Source: an uncultured Bdellovibrionales bacterium
Lineage (GTDB): Bacteria > Bdellovibrionota > Bdellovibrionia > Bdellovibrionales > JAMPXM01
Assembly (NCBI GenBank): GCA_937927435.1
Contig: CALBDW010000183.1
Location: forward strand, 1-18,221
Direction: 5' to 3'
Length of the DNA: 18,221 nucleotides
The notes under the pieces were generated by a model, which did no database searches, was not told the origin of the DNA, and was given only the letters and a program-made list of their open reading frames with translations. A program made the translations under genes and the position numbers. Every line of letters begins with the position of its first letter. The stretch's first letter is position 1. Below are positions 7,208 through 16,100 of this stretch, in pieces.

Positions 7208-8032
7208 ATGGGGAATCAGACGTCCGCTCAGCGGTCGTTCGGCGCACGAATTTTAAGCCGAGCTCTCCTCGTTTTTTTGATCGCGACCGGACCTCTATCC
7301 GCCGTCCACGCCAAGAGCCTTTTGCTTCCCGAATCGGACGTGTGGCAGCCCCAGACCGGGATGTTGCTGGCGCAGGCTGATTACGACGACGCGTACGATC
7401 CGTTTGCGGACTATAGTGAGTTTGAAGAGTCCATGGAAGAAGAAGAGGACATCAACTTCTTCCGCAACGGGCGTCTCCTCACAATCGGCTTTCTTCTCGG
7501 GTACCGCGGCTGGACCGAGAACCTGAGCAAAATTTTCTCCAGCAACCTCGGCTTCGGTCTTTTCATGGCTTATTTCTTCGATCTTCGATTCGCCATGCAA
7601 ATCGGCTATATGACGAGCGACCATCAGGTCGCCGTTCCGGCCACCGAAAACAGCTCGCCCATTAACGGCGCCATCAGCATTTCGGATATTTCGATCAAAT
7701 TTAAATATTACCTCAACACGCAAAACGTTACGCGCGGGCTTGCGGACCTCAACCCCTACCTGCTCGCCGGCTTCTCACAAATCTACCGGACCTACACTCT
7801 GAGCGGCACGAACGTTTCTTCGAAAGATGGCGCGTTCGCCTTTGACATCGGCGCCGGCATCGAGTTCCCGATTATGCGCAACCGGATGTACTTCGGCGCC
7901 CAAGCCATGTATCAGCTTGCAAACTTCCCCGATGAGGGAAGAGAAATGATCGACGAAGACGACCGCCGCACGGGAGTTTATCCGCGCGGCGACACCTGGA
8001 ATGTTATCGGCATTCTCGGCACGAACTTCTAA
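7208..8032 (+). CDS. Outer-membrane beta-barrel protein of unknown function
   Basis: The only plus-strand gene here. From ATG 7208 the product has 274 residues. A Sec signal peptide is clear: a basic start, then the hydrophobic stretch ALLVFLIATGPLSAV and an AHA-type site (SAVHA, cleavage after about residue 35). A very acidic, tyrosine-rich segment follows (YDDAYDPFADYSEFEES and a run of glutamates, about 58-80). The rest alternates polar and hydrophobic residues with many aromatics, as in small barrels (for example GLFMAYFFDLRFAMQIGYM and ISDISIKFKYYL), and the last residue is Phe, the usual BAM-recognition ending. An ATG at 7148 would add 20 residues in front of the signal peptide. 7208 is preferred because a GGGGG run lies 6 nt upstream and the signal peptide then starts at the N-terminus. 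The transported substrate or role is unknown. Confidence 0.8.
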   Translation: MGNQTSAQRSFGARILSRALLVFLIATGPLSAVHAKSLLLPESDVWQPQTGMLLAQADYDDAYDPFADYSEFEESMEEEEDINFFRNGRLLTIGFLLGYRGWTENLSKIFSSNLGFGLFMAYFFDLRFAMQIGYMTSDHQVAVPATENSSPINGAISISDISIKFKYYLNTQNVTRGLADLNPYLLAGFSQIYRTYTLSGTNVSSKDGAFAFDIGAGIEFPIMRNRMYFGAQAMYQLANFPDEGREMIDEDDRRTGVYPRGDTWNVIGILGTNF

Positions 8033-8052
8033 GCGCTGCTCGCGCAGCTCTT
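8031..8052. terminator. Hairpin at the convergent junction, possible bidirectional terminator
   Basis: AAG-C-GCTGC, a TCGC loop, then GCAGC-T-CTT forms an 8-bp stem with one C/T mismatch. It spans the 18-bp gap between two convergent genes, touching the stop codons of both. There is no long T run on either side, so it is not a textbook intrinsic terminator. Confidence 0.45.
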
Positions 8053-11000
8053 ACTGGGGCAGATCGTATCTTAGAATCTCGCCGGACTTTGTCGAAATCA
8101 GAAGAGTCTCGTCGTCCATCCACGTCATGCTGTTCGGCCGTAGCCCGACACCCCAGACTCCCATCTCGAACCGTTGCTCGAAGTGATCTGTCATGCCGTC
8201 ACACCACGGCTTCGCAGGCGATTCGAGACTATAACAAATCAGATGTTCGCCGTCCGAAAAGTACCAGATCTGAGAGCCGTCCTCTTTTAAGATAAAGTTT
8301 CGGATGTTGAAAGGAGACGAAAATACAGTGTGAAGCGTGCTTTGCAACGGGTCGGTCGGCTTCTCTATGTAGCGCAGCTTTGTTTGCTCCGAGAAATAGA
8401 GGCGATCCGTCGCGGGGTCATATCTGAGGAAGCATTCCCCACCGGGCCCGCACTCTCTCCACAGCGGCAAATCCTTGACGGAGCCAGGTGTCCCGTTATC
8501 GGGAGCTCCCGTTAGTGTATCACCTCCCCCATTGTAGGTGTAACTCCCACCGATAACCGTACTGACGATATTCCCTACAAAATCGAGAGCCCGAATCGCA
8601 ACGATAGGATCGTTCCAACCATCAGGAAATGCACCGATGGCAAAGAGCGTGTTCCCTTTCAACGTAAAGTTGTGATAGCCGCCCATCACCAGCAATGTCG
8701 CCGAGTTCGGAGACCATCCATCCGGCACATCGCTGAGATACATGCTTCCGTTGGCAAACACGCTCACGGTCATATCGGCGTTGATTCGAACGGCGGAATG
8801 ATCCACCCGAAGCCAGGGAAGCCCGCTTAAGTCGAAAGTGAGAGGATGACCTGAGCCGCCCCAATAAGGGCGCCCCATCGAGACATCCTTACTGATCACC
8901 GTCCCCGTCTGTAGAGACAAATTCTCTTTCCGGACTTGGTTACCCCAAACAACCGAGACATTGTCGGTATTCGGATCGACATAGCCGAGAACAAGGCCGT
9001 CGATTTCCGTGAAATAGAGCCCTGCTGGAAACGCCACCTGGTTACCTTCGGTCGCTTTCTTGTAATAAATCCCCGAAAAATTCCCGCGCGCAAGAAGCCG
9101 GTTCTTACCCTCGCCGAAGAAAGGATTCGAACCGAAAACTGTGCGAAGCTTTTGCGTCCGATCCCAAACTTTGATCGAATAAGCGCTTCCACCGTTACTT
9201 TGCGCCCCGTGTGCGAAGAAAATATTCCCTGAAACGATGGCGATGGGGATATCGACAAAGCCACACCAGGCATTGATCGACACTCCGTCTTCCGTACATC
9301 CGGGACCGTCCGCGTCGCCTCTAAAGACGATCTCATGCGTTTCGCCGTTGGCTCCGCTTAAGTTCGGTTTGACCTTCGTAACTCCGCCAACGTTATTACT
9401 CGTGTAAAGGTAGCCGTCATCCCGGTTATATAGAATCCATTTCGTCCGGTAAAAATCAGGCAAATTCGCCTGATACAAGATTCCATTAATAATCTTGTAA
9501 TCGACATCTCCATAAACCGCGACATAGATCACATTTCCTTTGTCCCATGCCGCGATGCCCGACAAATACGGATAGTCAATTGAACCCACGCTGGCATTTA
9601 CCGCCGGCTGCCCCCAACCCGTGACGTTGTTTCTCGTGCAATTCCCCATGATTTTTTCGCTCGTACCAGCGGTGCCGTCCGGATTTCGCGGAATCTTCAG
9701 TATGTTCAGAGCCGAAGACCATTCATCGAAGGTGCCGTCACACGACGAGAAGAAGTAGAGGCTGTCTTCTTCATCGATGGCAATTCCCAAACCGGAAACA
9801 ATTGAGACCTGATGAGCGGAGTAACCACCGTCGTGCGCCGTGCCCCCGCCTGCATAGTGCGTCACTACCTTCGTCGCAAGATCTACCCGATAAACTTTCG
9901 CGGCATTATTTCCGGTATCGGCGGAGATCAGGAGATTCCCTTTCGAATCGAAGAGCAAGGACATGAGGTGATTCACATTCATGCGCGAGCTCGCATTGAG
10001 CGGTTGGCCATCGACGATGTTCGTCGTCCCATGCTTGATGAACGTCGACACTTTGCCGGTTGCCGCGTCCCATTTTCTGATCCCATATTCTTCGTCGACC
10101 GCGTAAATGTCGCCCGTTTTCGGATCAATGGCGTAGGTCCAACCGGCCGGATCAACAAATAATGAAGCCGAGCGCCCCACGCCGCCATCGCCGCGGTCGC
10201 GAGAACCCATGTAAATCGACCAGGAGTCCGTGTTAAACGTGTTCGAATTGGCGGCCAGCGAGTGGTTGTCCGTGCTATCGCGAGCGACTGCCCGCAGCTT
10301 GAAGTAGCCCGACGTCGGCGCTTGCCACGTGAAAGTTCCCGCCGCCTGTTTATCGCTAGGGGTCAAGCTTCCCTTCCATGTGATATTCGAAGGGTCTTCG
10401 ATCGACGCGTGAGTATCGATGTCTTTCCACGTCTCGTTATCGGTCGTGTAAGCAAAGCTGATCGGTTTGTCTTGAAGACCTTCGATGTCATGAACCTCCC
10501 ACGTGATCGTGATCGGATCGCCGGCTTGGACATTCCGTTCGCCGCCCGGCCCCTCCGCCGCAAACACCACGATTTCGGGTAAGTGGCCAGCCTCAAAGGT
10601 GATAGATGCCGAATTCACGCCCTCCGTCCCTTGACCCGGGTCAATCACCGAGATGTGGTCAAATTGATCCTTCGCCCAGACACAAACCTTTTTTTCGCCG
10701 TCAATCGGCGCAGTCGGTAAAAGGAAAACTTGCGAAGCGTCCGTCCACCCGAGCCATCCGGAATCCACGAATTCCGACTGGCAGTCGCCAGTCATCGCCG
10801 CCGCCTCTTTGATAAGAACTCGGACCGGACCGTATTCCGTCTCGGTATCGATATCGATTTTGATCCGCAGAAGCGAACTATTCGTCACCGTTTCGCCGTC
10901 GTTGATCACGACTGACTTTAGAACGGGAGGATTATGATCCACCACGAAGTCGCCTGCCGACATAGCTTCGCCGCAGTTATTCAGCATGTCGCAGCCTCGC

Positions 11001-13057
11001 ACCCGAATTCGAGCCTGCGAGGTATTGATCAAAGGCAGCGTGACTTGTTGCGAACCAGTGTTGGGGACTCCTTGCGCGAGCAGCATCCATGTCTCGCCGC
11101 CGTCACTTGAAAAATCGATATCGAGCGTGACCGATCCCAAATGAGGATCCGTTATCGTCCACGTCACAATCTCGTCTGAGCCGGCGCGATAGACGCCCGA
11201 ATTCAAGCTTGTCAGCACAATCACAGGCGGCGTCTGGTCAAGCGTCATCGACACACTTGACGATATCTCACTCACATGCCCGACATGGTCTTGCGCCCAT
11301 GCATAAATGGTCTTCAGCCCATCTCCTGCCGAAACATCAAAAGACATCAAGGCTTCACAATCCGTCCAACCCGCCGAATCAGAATCCGGCGGCGTAGCAC
11401 TCTCTGAAAAATAAACTTTGGCGATGTCCGAATCACACACCAGAGCGATTTGAACCGTGCGATTATTGGAAGGATCGTCGGATGCGAGCGTAACAACCGG
11501 CGGCTCAGGAGGAGTTCCGTCGATGATAAACGGTGCCGAGACCGCTTCCCCGGTATTTTCCGCCAAATCCTCCACGCGGATACGGATCCGCGCTTGGGTC
11601 ACTTCATTAATCGGCACCGCCCACTCGTACTCGCCGGTATCCGGCAATGATGAAGCGAGCTCCGTCCATGTCGAGCCGTCGTCTGCGCTGTAGTCGATCG
11701 CGACGCTATCGACCTTCGCGTTCGGTTCATTCGTCGTCCAACGAATCGTGTAGGTCGCGCCGGTCTTCACGCGTTCGTTCGCCATCGGCGCGAGAACATC
11801 GATCTGCGGCGGAGTTTTATCGTAAACAACCGACACCTCAGACGGCGCAACGGAAGTAAATCCCGCAGCATCCATCACCCAAAGCCTTAAGACCCGCACC
11901 CCTTCAACTCCGCTTAAACTAAACCCCAAGTCCTGCTCGGGCGTGTCGGTACAGTCAATCACGTAAGCCGACGGAACGACGGGCGCCAAACCCGTCGCCG
12001 GGAACGCCTCCTCGACGAGCGCGAGCTTCGAAAAACTCTCGCAATTCTGGGCGCGGCCGTCGACTTCCGGGCCCGTGAGAATCTTTAACTGCACCGACGT
12101 TGAATTCGTAACCGAGGAGGAGACAAGAACCAACGGAGGAGATGAAGCCGGAACCGTGTTCTCGATCGCGATATCAAACGCGCTTTCGGCAAGTGGCTTA
12201 TCCAAATCGACTTCGCCGCCCCCCTTATCAGATCCGACAAAGACCTGAAGCGAATGTTCGCCCTGGGAATTGGCTTCAGGCTTATAGTGAAAGCTCGCCG
12301 CGCGCGCCAGCACCTTCGCTCCAACCCGCCACTCATAGGCGAACGGATAATCAGGCCACCAGTGCGCGGCCTGAACCGATAGCTCTTCCGTAACGCCTTC
12401 CTTCAGGTTTTTGGGGACATCGGCGGAGCGCAGCTCTGGCGCTGCCTCCTTCAAAACGTCGGGTTCCGTGCCGAAGAGTACTATAAAACGTGTCCGGTGG
12501 TTCGAATCGGAAAACAAAAGCGTGTAGGCGTCCAACACCGATTCCGCGCTTCGAGCCGCATTGAAGAACTCATTCCAGGCGCTCGAGTTTTTCTGGGAAA
12601 CCAAGTGACCGATTGATGTTTGACCGAGCCAGGCGAACAAAGTGGTACCGTAAAAAAGATCCTGCCCATTCGATCCAGTCACGAATCTTCGGAAAACGTC
12701 ATCGCCACACGCGAATTCGACCAAATACTTCGTCGAGTGGGCCAACTCATCCAGATGAATACCGTAGGCGCTCAGATGCTCGAATTTGTACGACCCGTCA
12801 TCCGCGACAGCAGCCTCTGCGATTTTCGCGTCTTTTTTCCCGTCAGGCCCGATCGCGTACAGGGAGACGCTCTTGTCTGAACAAGCAGAAAACTGAGCCG
12901 CTTCCGCCGCAAGTAAAACTTTTCCCGCAATGAACTCGTCTTCCAGAGGGAGGTTAAAGATCAACTGGAACGGCTGGCATGCCGCTAAAAGCAACGAGAG
13001 CAATGCCAGAATTGTCATTCTCGCGCCGGTGATCGGCGCCCGACCATCCACGCGCAT
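8051..13057 (-). CDS. Giant lipoprotein A: Ig-like repeats plus NHL-type beta-propeller
   Basis: A 1668-residue envelope lipoprotein. The signal peptide ends in the lipobox LLLAAC (Cys27), so it should be lipid-anchored after export. Domains, roughly: a small beta domain with GKV and DDGSYKFEHL (43-130, carboxypeptidase-regulatory-like); a helical linker (140-215); a PKD-like unit (222-300, YEWRVG then GEHSLQVFVG); Ig-like modules bounded by DKTPP, DGTPP, DQTPP and DHNPP (about 301-948); and a C-terminal propeller (949-1668) whose first blade has GDGGVGRSASL, DPKTGDIYAVDE and GIRKWDAATG, the NHL style. The function is not known; adhesion or ligand binding at the surface is a guess. An in-frame TTG lies one codon upstream; the ATG at 13057 is used. 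The ATG at 13018 would leave an n-region without positive charge. The ribosome site is poor. It is a paralog of the next gene upstream, 104 bp away. Confidence 0.85.
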   Translation of the reverse strand: MRVDGRAPITGARMTILALLSLLLAACQPFQLIFNLPLEDEFIAGKVLLAAEAAQFSACSDKSVSLYAIGPDGKKDAKIAEAAVADDGSYKFEHLSAYGIHLDELAHSTKYLVEFACGDDVFRRFVTGSNGQDLFYGTTLFAWLGQTSIGHLVSQKNSSAWNEFFNAARSAESVLDAYTLLFSDSNHRTRFIVLFGTEPDVLKEAAPELRSADVPKNLKEGVTEELSVQAAHWWPDYPFAYEWRVGAKVLARAASFHYKPEANSQGEHSLQVFVGSDKGGGEVDLDKPLAESAFDIAIENTVPASSPPLVLVSSSVTNSTSVQLKILTGPEVDGRAQNCESFSKLALVEEAFPATGLAPVVPSAYVIDCTDTPEQDLGFSLSGVEGVRVLRLWVMDAAGFTSVAPSEVSVVYDKTPPQIDVLAPMANERVKTGATYTIRWTTNEPNAKVDSVAIDYSADDGSTWTELASSLPDTGEYEWAVPINEVTQARIRIRVEDLAENTGEAVSAPFIIDGTPPEPPVVTLASDDPSNNRTVQIALVCDSDIAKVYFSESATPPDSDSAGWTDCEALMSFDVSAGDGLKTIYAWAQDHVGHVSEISSSVSMTLDQTPPVIVLTSLNSGVYRAGSDEIVTWTITDPHLGSVTLDIDFSSDGGETWMLLAQGVPNTGSQQVTLPLINTSQARIRVRGCDMLNNCGEAMSAGDFVVDHNPPVLKSVVINDGETVTNSSLLRIKIDIDTETEYGPVRVLIKEAAAMTGDCQSEFVDSGWLGWTDASQVFLLPTAPIDGEKKVCVWAKDQFDHISVIDPGQGTEGVNSASITFEAGHLPEIVVFAAEGPGGERNVQAGDPITITWEVHDIEGLQDKPISFAYTTDNETWKDIDTHASIEDPSNITWKGSLTPSDKQAAGTFTWQAPTSGYFKLRAVARDSTDNHSLAANSNTFNTDSWSIYMGSRDRGDGGVGRSASLFVDPAGWTYAIDPKTGDIYAVDEEYGIRKWDAATGKVSTFIKHGTTNIVDGQPLNASSRMNVNHLMSLLFDSKGNLLISADTGNNAAKVYRVDLATKVVTHYAGGGTAHDGGYSAHQVSIVSGLGIAIDEEDSLYFFSSCDGTFDEWSSALNILKIPRNPDGTAGTSEKIMGNCTRNNVTGWGQPAVNASVGSIDYPYLSGIAAWDKGNVIYVAVYGDVDYKIINGILYQANLPDFYRTKWILYNRDDGYLYTSNNVGGVTKVKPNLSGANGETHEIVFRGDADGPGCTEDGVSINAWCGFVDIPIAIVSGNIFFAHGAQSNGGSAYSIKVWDRTQKLRTVFGSNPFFGEGKNRLLARGNFSGIYYKKATEGNQVAFPAGLYFTEIDGLVLGYVDPNTDNVSVVWGNQVRKENLSLQTGTVISKDVSMGRPYWGGSGHPLTFDLSGLPWLRVDHSAVRINADMTVSVFANGSMYLSDVPDGWSPNSATLLVMGGYHNFTLKGNTLFAIGAFPDGWNDPIVAIRALDFVGNIVSTVIGGSYTYNGGGDTLTGAPDNGTPGSVKDLPLWRECGPGGECFLRYDPATDRLYFSEQTKLRYIEKPTDPLQSTLHTVFSSPFNIRNFILKEDGSQIWYFSDGEHLICYSLESPAKPWCDGMTDHFEQRFEMGVWGVGLRPNSMTWMDDETLLISTKSGEILRYDLPQ

Positions 13058-13060
13058 CAA

Positions 13061-13164
13061 CTCTTTTTTTCGGCAATTATTAAGCTAACCTTAACCTAAT
13101 AACATAAGCAAGACCGCGATTTTTCCAGGATACGTCTCAAACTGAGCTGGGCGATACTCCGGCC
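13061..13164. promoter_or_regulatory. AT-rich gap between the two giant lipoprotein genes
   Basis: This 104-bp spacer is much richer in A+T than the genes around it, mainly in 13061-13110. On the minus strand it reads as a likely promoter zone for lipoprotein A. It has TTGCTT followed by AT-rich candidates, but no clean -10 at 17 bp. An inverted repeat TTAAG-N5-CTTAA (13080-13094) overlaps a repeated GGTTA element. A run of seven A lies just before the start codon. I see no intrinsic terminator after the upstream gene, so read-through is possible. Confidence 0.4.
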
Positions 13165-16100
13165 TCAATCCGGCAGGTCGAACCTAAGGATTTCACCGGA
13201 ACTCGTTGAAACAAGGAGCGTCCGATCATCCAGCCACGTTAAGCCGTTCGGACGTGCGCCAACCCCAGTCACGCCCATGGCGTTGCGTTGAGGAAAGTGG
13301 TTTGTCGAGTTATCGCACCACGATTTGCCCGATGAAAAATCATAGCAAATTAGGCTCCCATCACTCGTAAAATACCAGAGCTGGGAGCCATCTTCTTTCA
13401 AGATGAAGTTCCGGATACTCCCACTTGACGTTAGCAATGTGCGAAGTTTACTGCTCAACGGATCGGTCGGATTTTCGATGTAACGCAACTTGCTATCTTC
13501 CGAAAAATAAAGCCGGTCGGTACTCGCATCGTATCTTAGGAAACAAGCCCCATTCATGGCACACTGATACCAGATCGGCAAATCCTTCACAGGTACGTGG
13601 TTAGGATCATCCCCTTCGAGACTATCCGCAGATCCAGGCGATTGATGATCGTATATGTAGTTCCCTCCTATAATCGTCTTCACAACTCCGCCGGGGAAAA
13701 GTTCAAGCGTTCTGATGGCAACCATCGGAGAGGGCCGACCTACCGCAGGATATGAGCTGATCGTAAACAGAGTTGAACCCTTTAATGTAAAGTTGTGGTA
13801 TCCGCCGGCCACCCAGAGATGGCCACTGTTAACAGAAGCCTCTTCCGGCAGATCACTAATGCGCATCGAGCCGGTCGCATATCTTTCCACTTTTTTATCT
13901 TCTTTTATTCTGACAACCGCATGGTCCACACGAAGAATGGGCAGGCCATTGGCGTCAAACGTAAGAGGATACCCGGAACCACCCCAATAGGGTCCACCCA
14001 TGTTAACGTCTTTCCCGATCTCCTGATTCGATGCCAGAGAGAACGATTTCCGAAGCTGGTTCCCCCAAACGGCAGAAACCCTATCGTCATCCGGGTTCAC
14101 GTAGCCAAGGACCATTCCGTCAACTTCCGTGAAATAAAGGCCTTCTGGAAATACATCTTGATGGGGCTCACTCGCTTTCTTGTAATAGATCCCCGAGAAA
14201 TTACCACGTGCAAGAAGCCGATGCTTCCCTTCACCAAAGAAGGGACTTGCCCCGAAAATCGTTCTCACTTTCTGTTCTCGATCCCAAATCTTGATTGAAT
14301 AAGCGCTAGGACCATCCGCCTGTGCTCCATGAGCAAAAAACATAGTTCCCGAAAATATGACAGCTGGCATGTCGACAAATCCGCACCACGAGGTGATATC
14401 AACGCCGTCGTCACTGCACCCAGGGCTATTTCCATTGCCCGTAAACAATACCGTATGTACTTCCCCCTCATCTCCACTTAAATTCGGCGTAATCTTTGTA
14501 ATCCCCCCGGTGCTATTACTCATATAAATATGACCGTCATCTCGATTGTACGTAAGCCATTTTGTTTTATAAGCCTGAGGTAAATTCACCTTATATAAAA
14601 CGCCGTTAATAATCTTGTAGTTCTGCCCGCCCCTTAGGGCTACGTAGATCGCGTTCCCTCTCTCCCAAACGCTCAAACCCGATACATGAGCCGATCCCGT
14701 TGTCCCCGCAGTTGAGTTAACCGCCGCCTGGCCCCAGTTCGTCACAGTACCCCTGGTACAATCACCAATAATTTTCTCGCTTAATCCCGCCGTTCCGTCC
14801 GGATTTCTTGGAATCTTCAGAATATTCACCGCAGACGAAGCGATCAAATAGGCGTTTCCGTCACATGAGGTAAAGAAATAGAGACTATCTTCTTCGTCAA
14901 TCGTAATTCCGACCCCAGCGACAATTGAAATTTGGTCCGCTGGATAACCACCTTCGTGCTGTATGCCACCGCCTGCGTAATGAGTCACAATCTTCGTCTC
15001 AAGATCCACACTGTAAATAATCGCGGTCGCAAGACCACTAGCCGCTCGCACGGACACGATCAGGTGACCCTTAGAATCAAAAAACAGCGACGCTAGTGAA
15101 TCAACATACACACGTGAATTCGCGTTGAGAGGTTGTCCACTCACGAAATTCGTCGCGCCATGTTTTATAAACGTCGAGACCCTGCCCGTCGCCGCATCCC
15201 ATTTCCTAATTCCATAACGCTCGTCGATCGCGTAGATATCTCCTGTTTTCGGATCAACTGCGTACGACTTGCCTAGCGGATTAACGAATAACGTCGCCGA
15301 TCTTCCCACACCCCCATCGCCACGGTCCCGCGAACCTAAGTAAATCGACCAAGACCCCGTATTGAACGTATTCGATGTCACCGCCAAAGAGTTATTACCC
15401 GCCTTATCCCGGGCCACCACACGCAGCTTAAAATATCCGCTCGTTGGCGCCGGCCACGTGAACGCCCCATAAGCCTGCTTATTATCGCTCGGGTTTACAT
15501 TCCCCACCCACGTGATATTCTCCGGATCCAAAATCGGCTGCTTCGTATAGATATCTAGCCACGTCTGGTTGTCCGTCGTGTAGGCAAAGCTCACAGGCTG
15601 TTCCTCAAGACCTTCCACATCCTCTGCTGACCACGTAATCGTAATCGGCTCGTTCGCCTGAACAGTCCGAGAACCTCCGGGTCCATCTGCTGTAAACGTC
15701 ATGATCTCCGGCAAATTGCCCGCTTCAAAACGTATTGTCGCGCTATCCTTACCCGGTGTTCCCTCACTCGGATCAATCACCGAAACGTGACCCACTTCAT
15801 CCTTTGCCCAAACACAAATCTTCTTATCGCCATCCACAGGTGCCGTCGGCAAAAGAAACACTTGTGACGAATCCGTCCAGTTCAACCAACCAGCATCCAC
15901 ATACACGGACTGGCAGTCTCCATCAATCGCGGCCTCTTTGATCAAAACACGTACGGAACCATGCTCTCCTTCAACGTCAACCTTCACTCGTAGCATTGAA
16001 AGATTCGTGGTCAGAGCACCGTCATTAATCAGGACAGACTTCAAGACAGGCGCCGCATTGTCGATTACAAAATCTGCAACCGACGCCACATCCGAACAGT

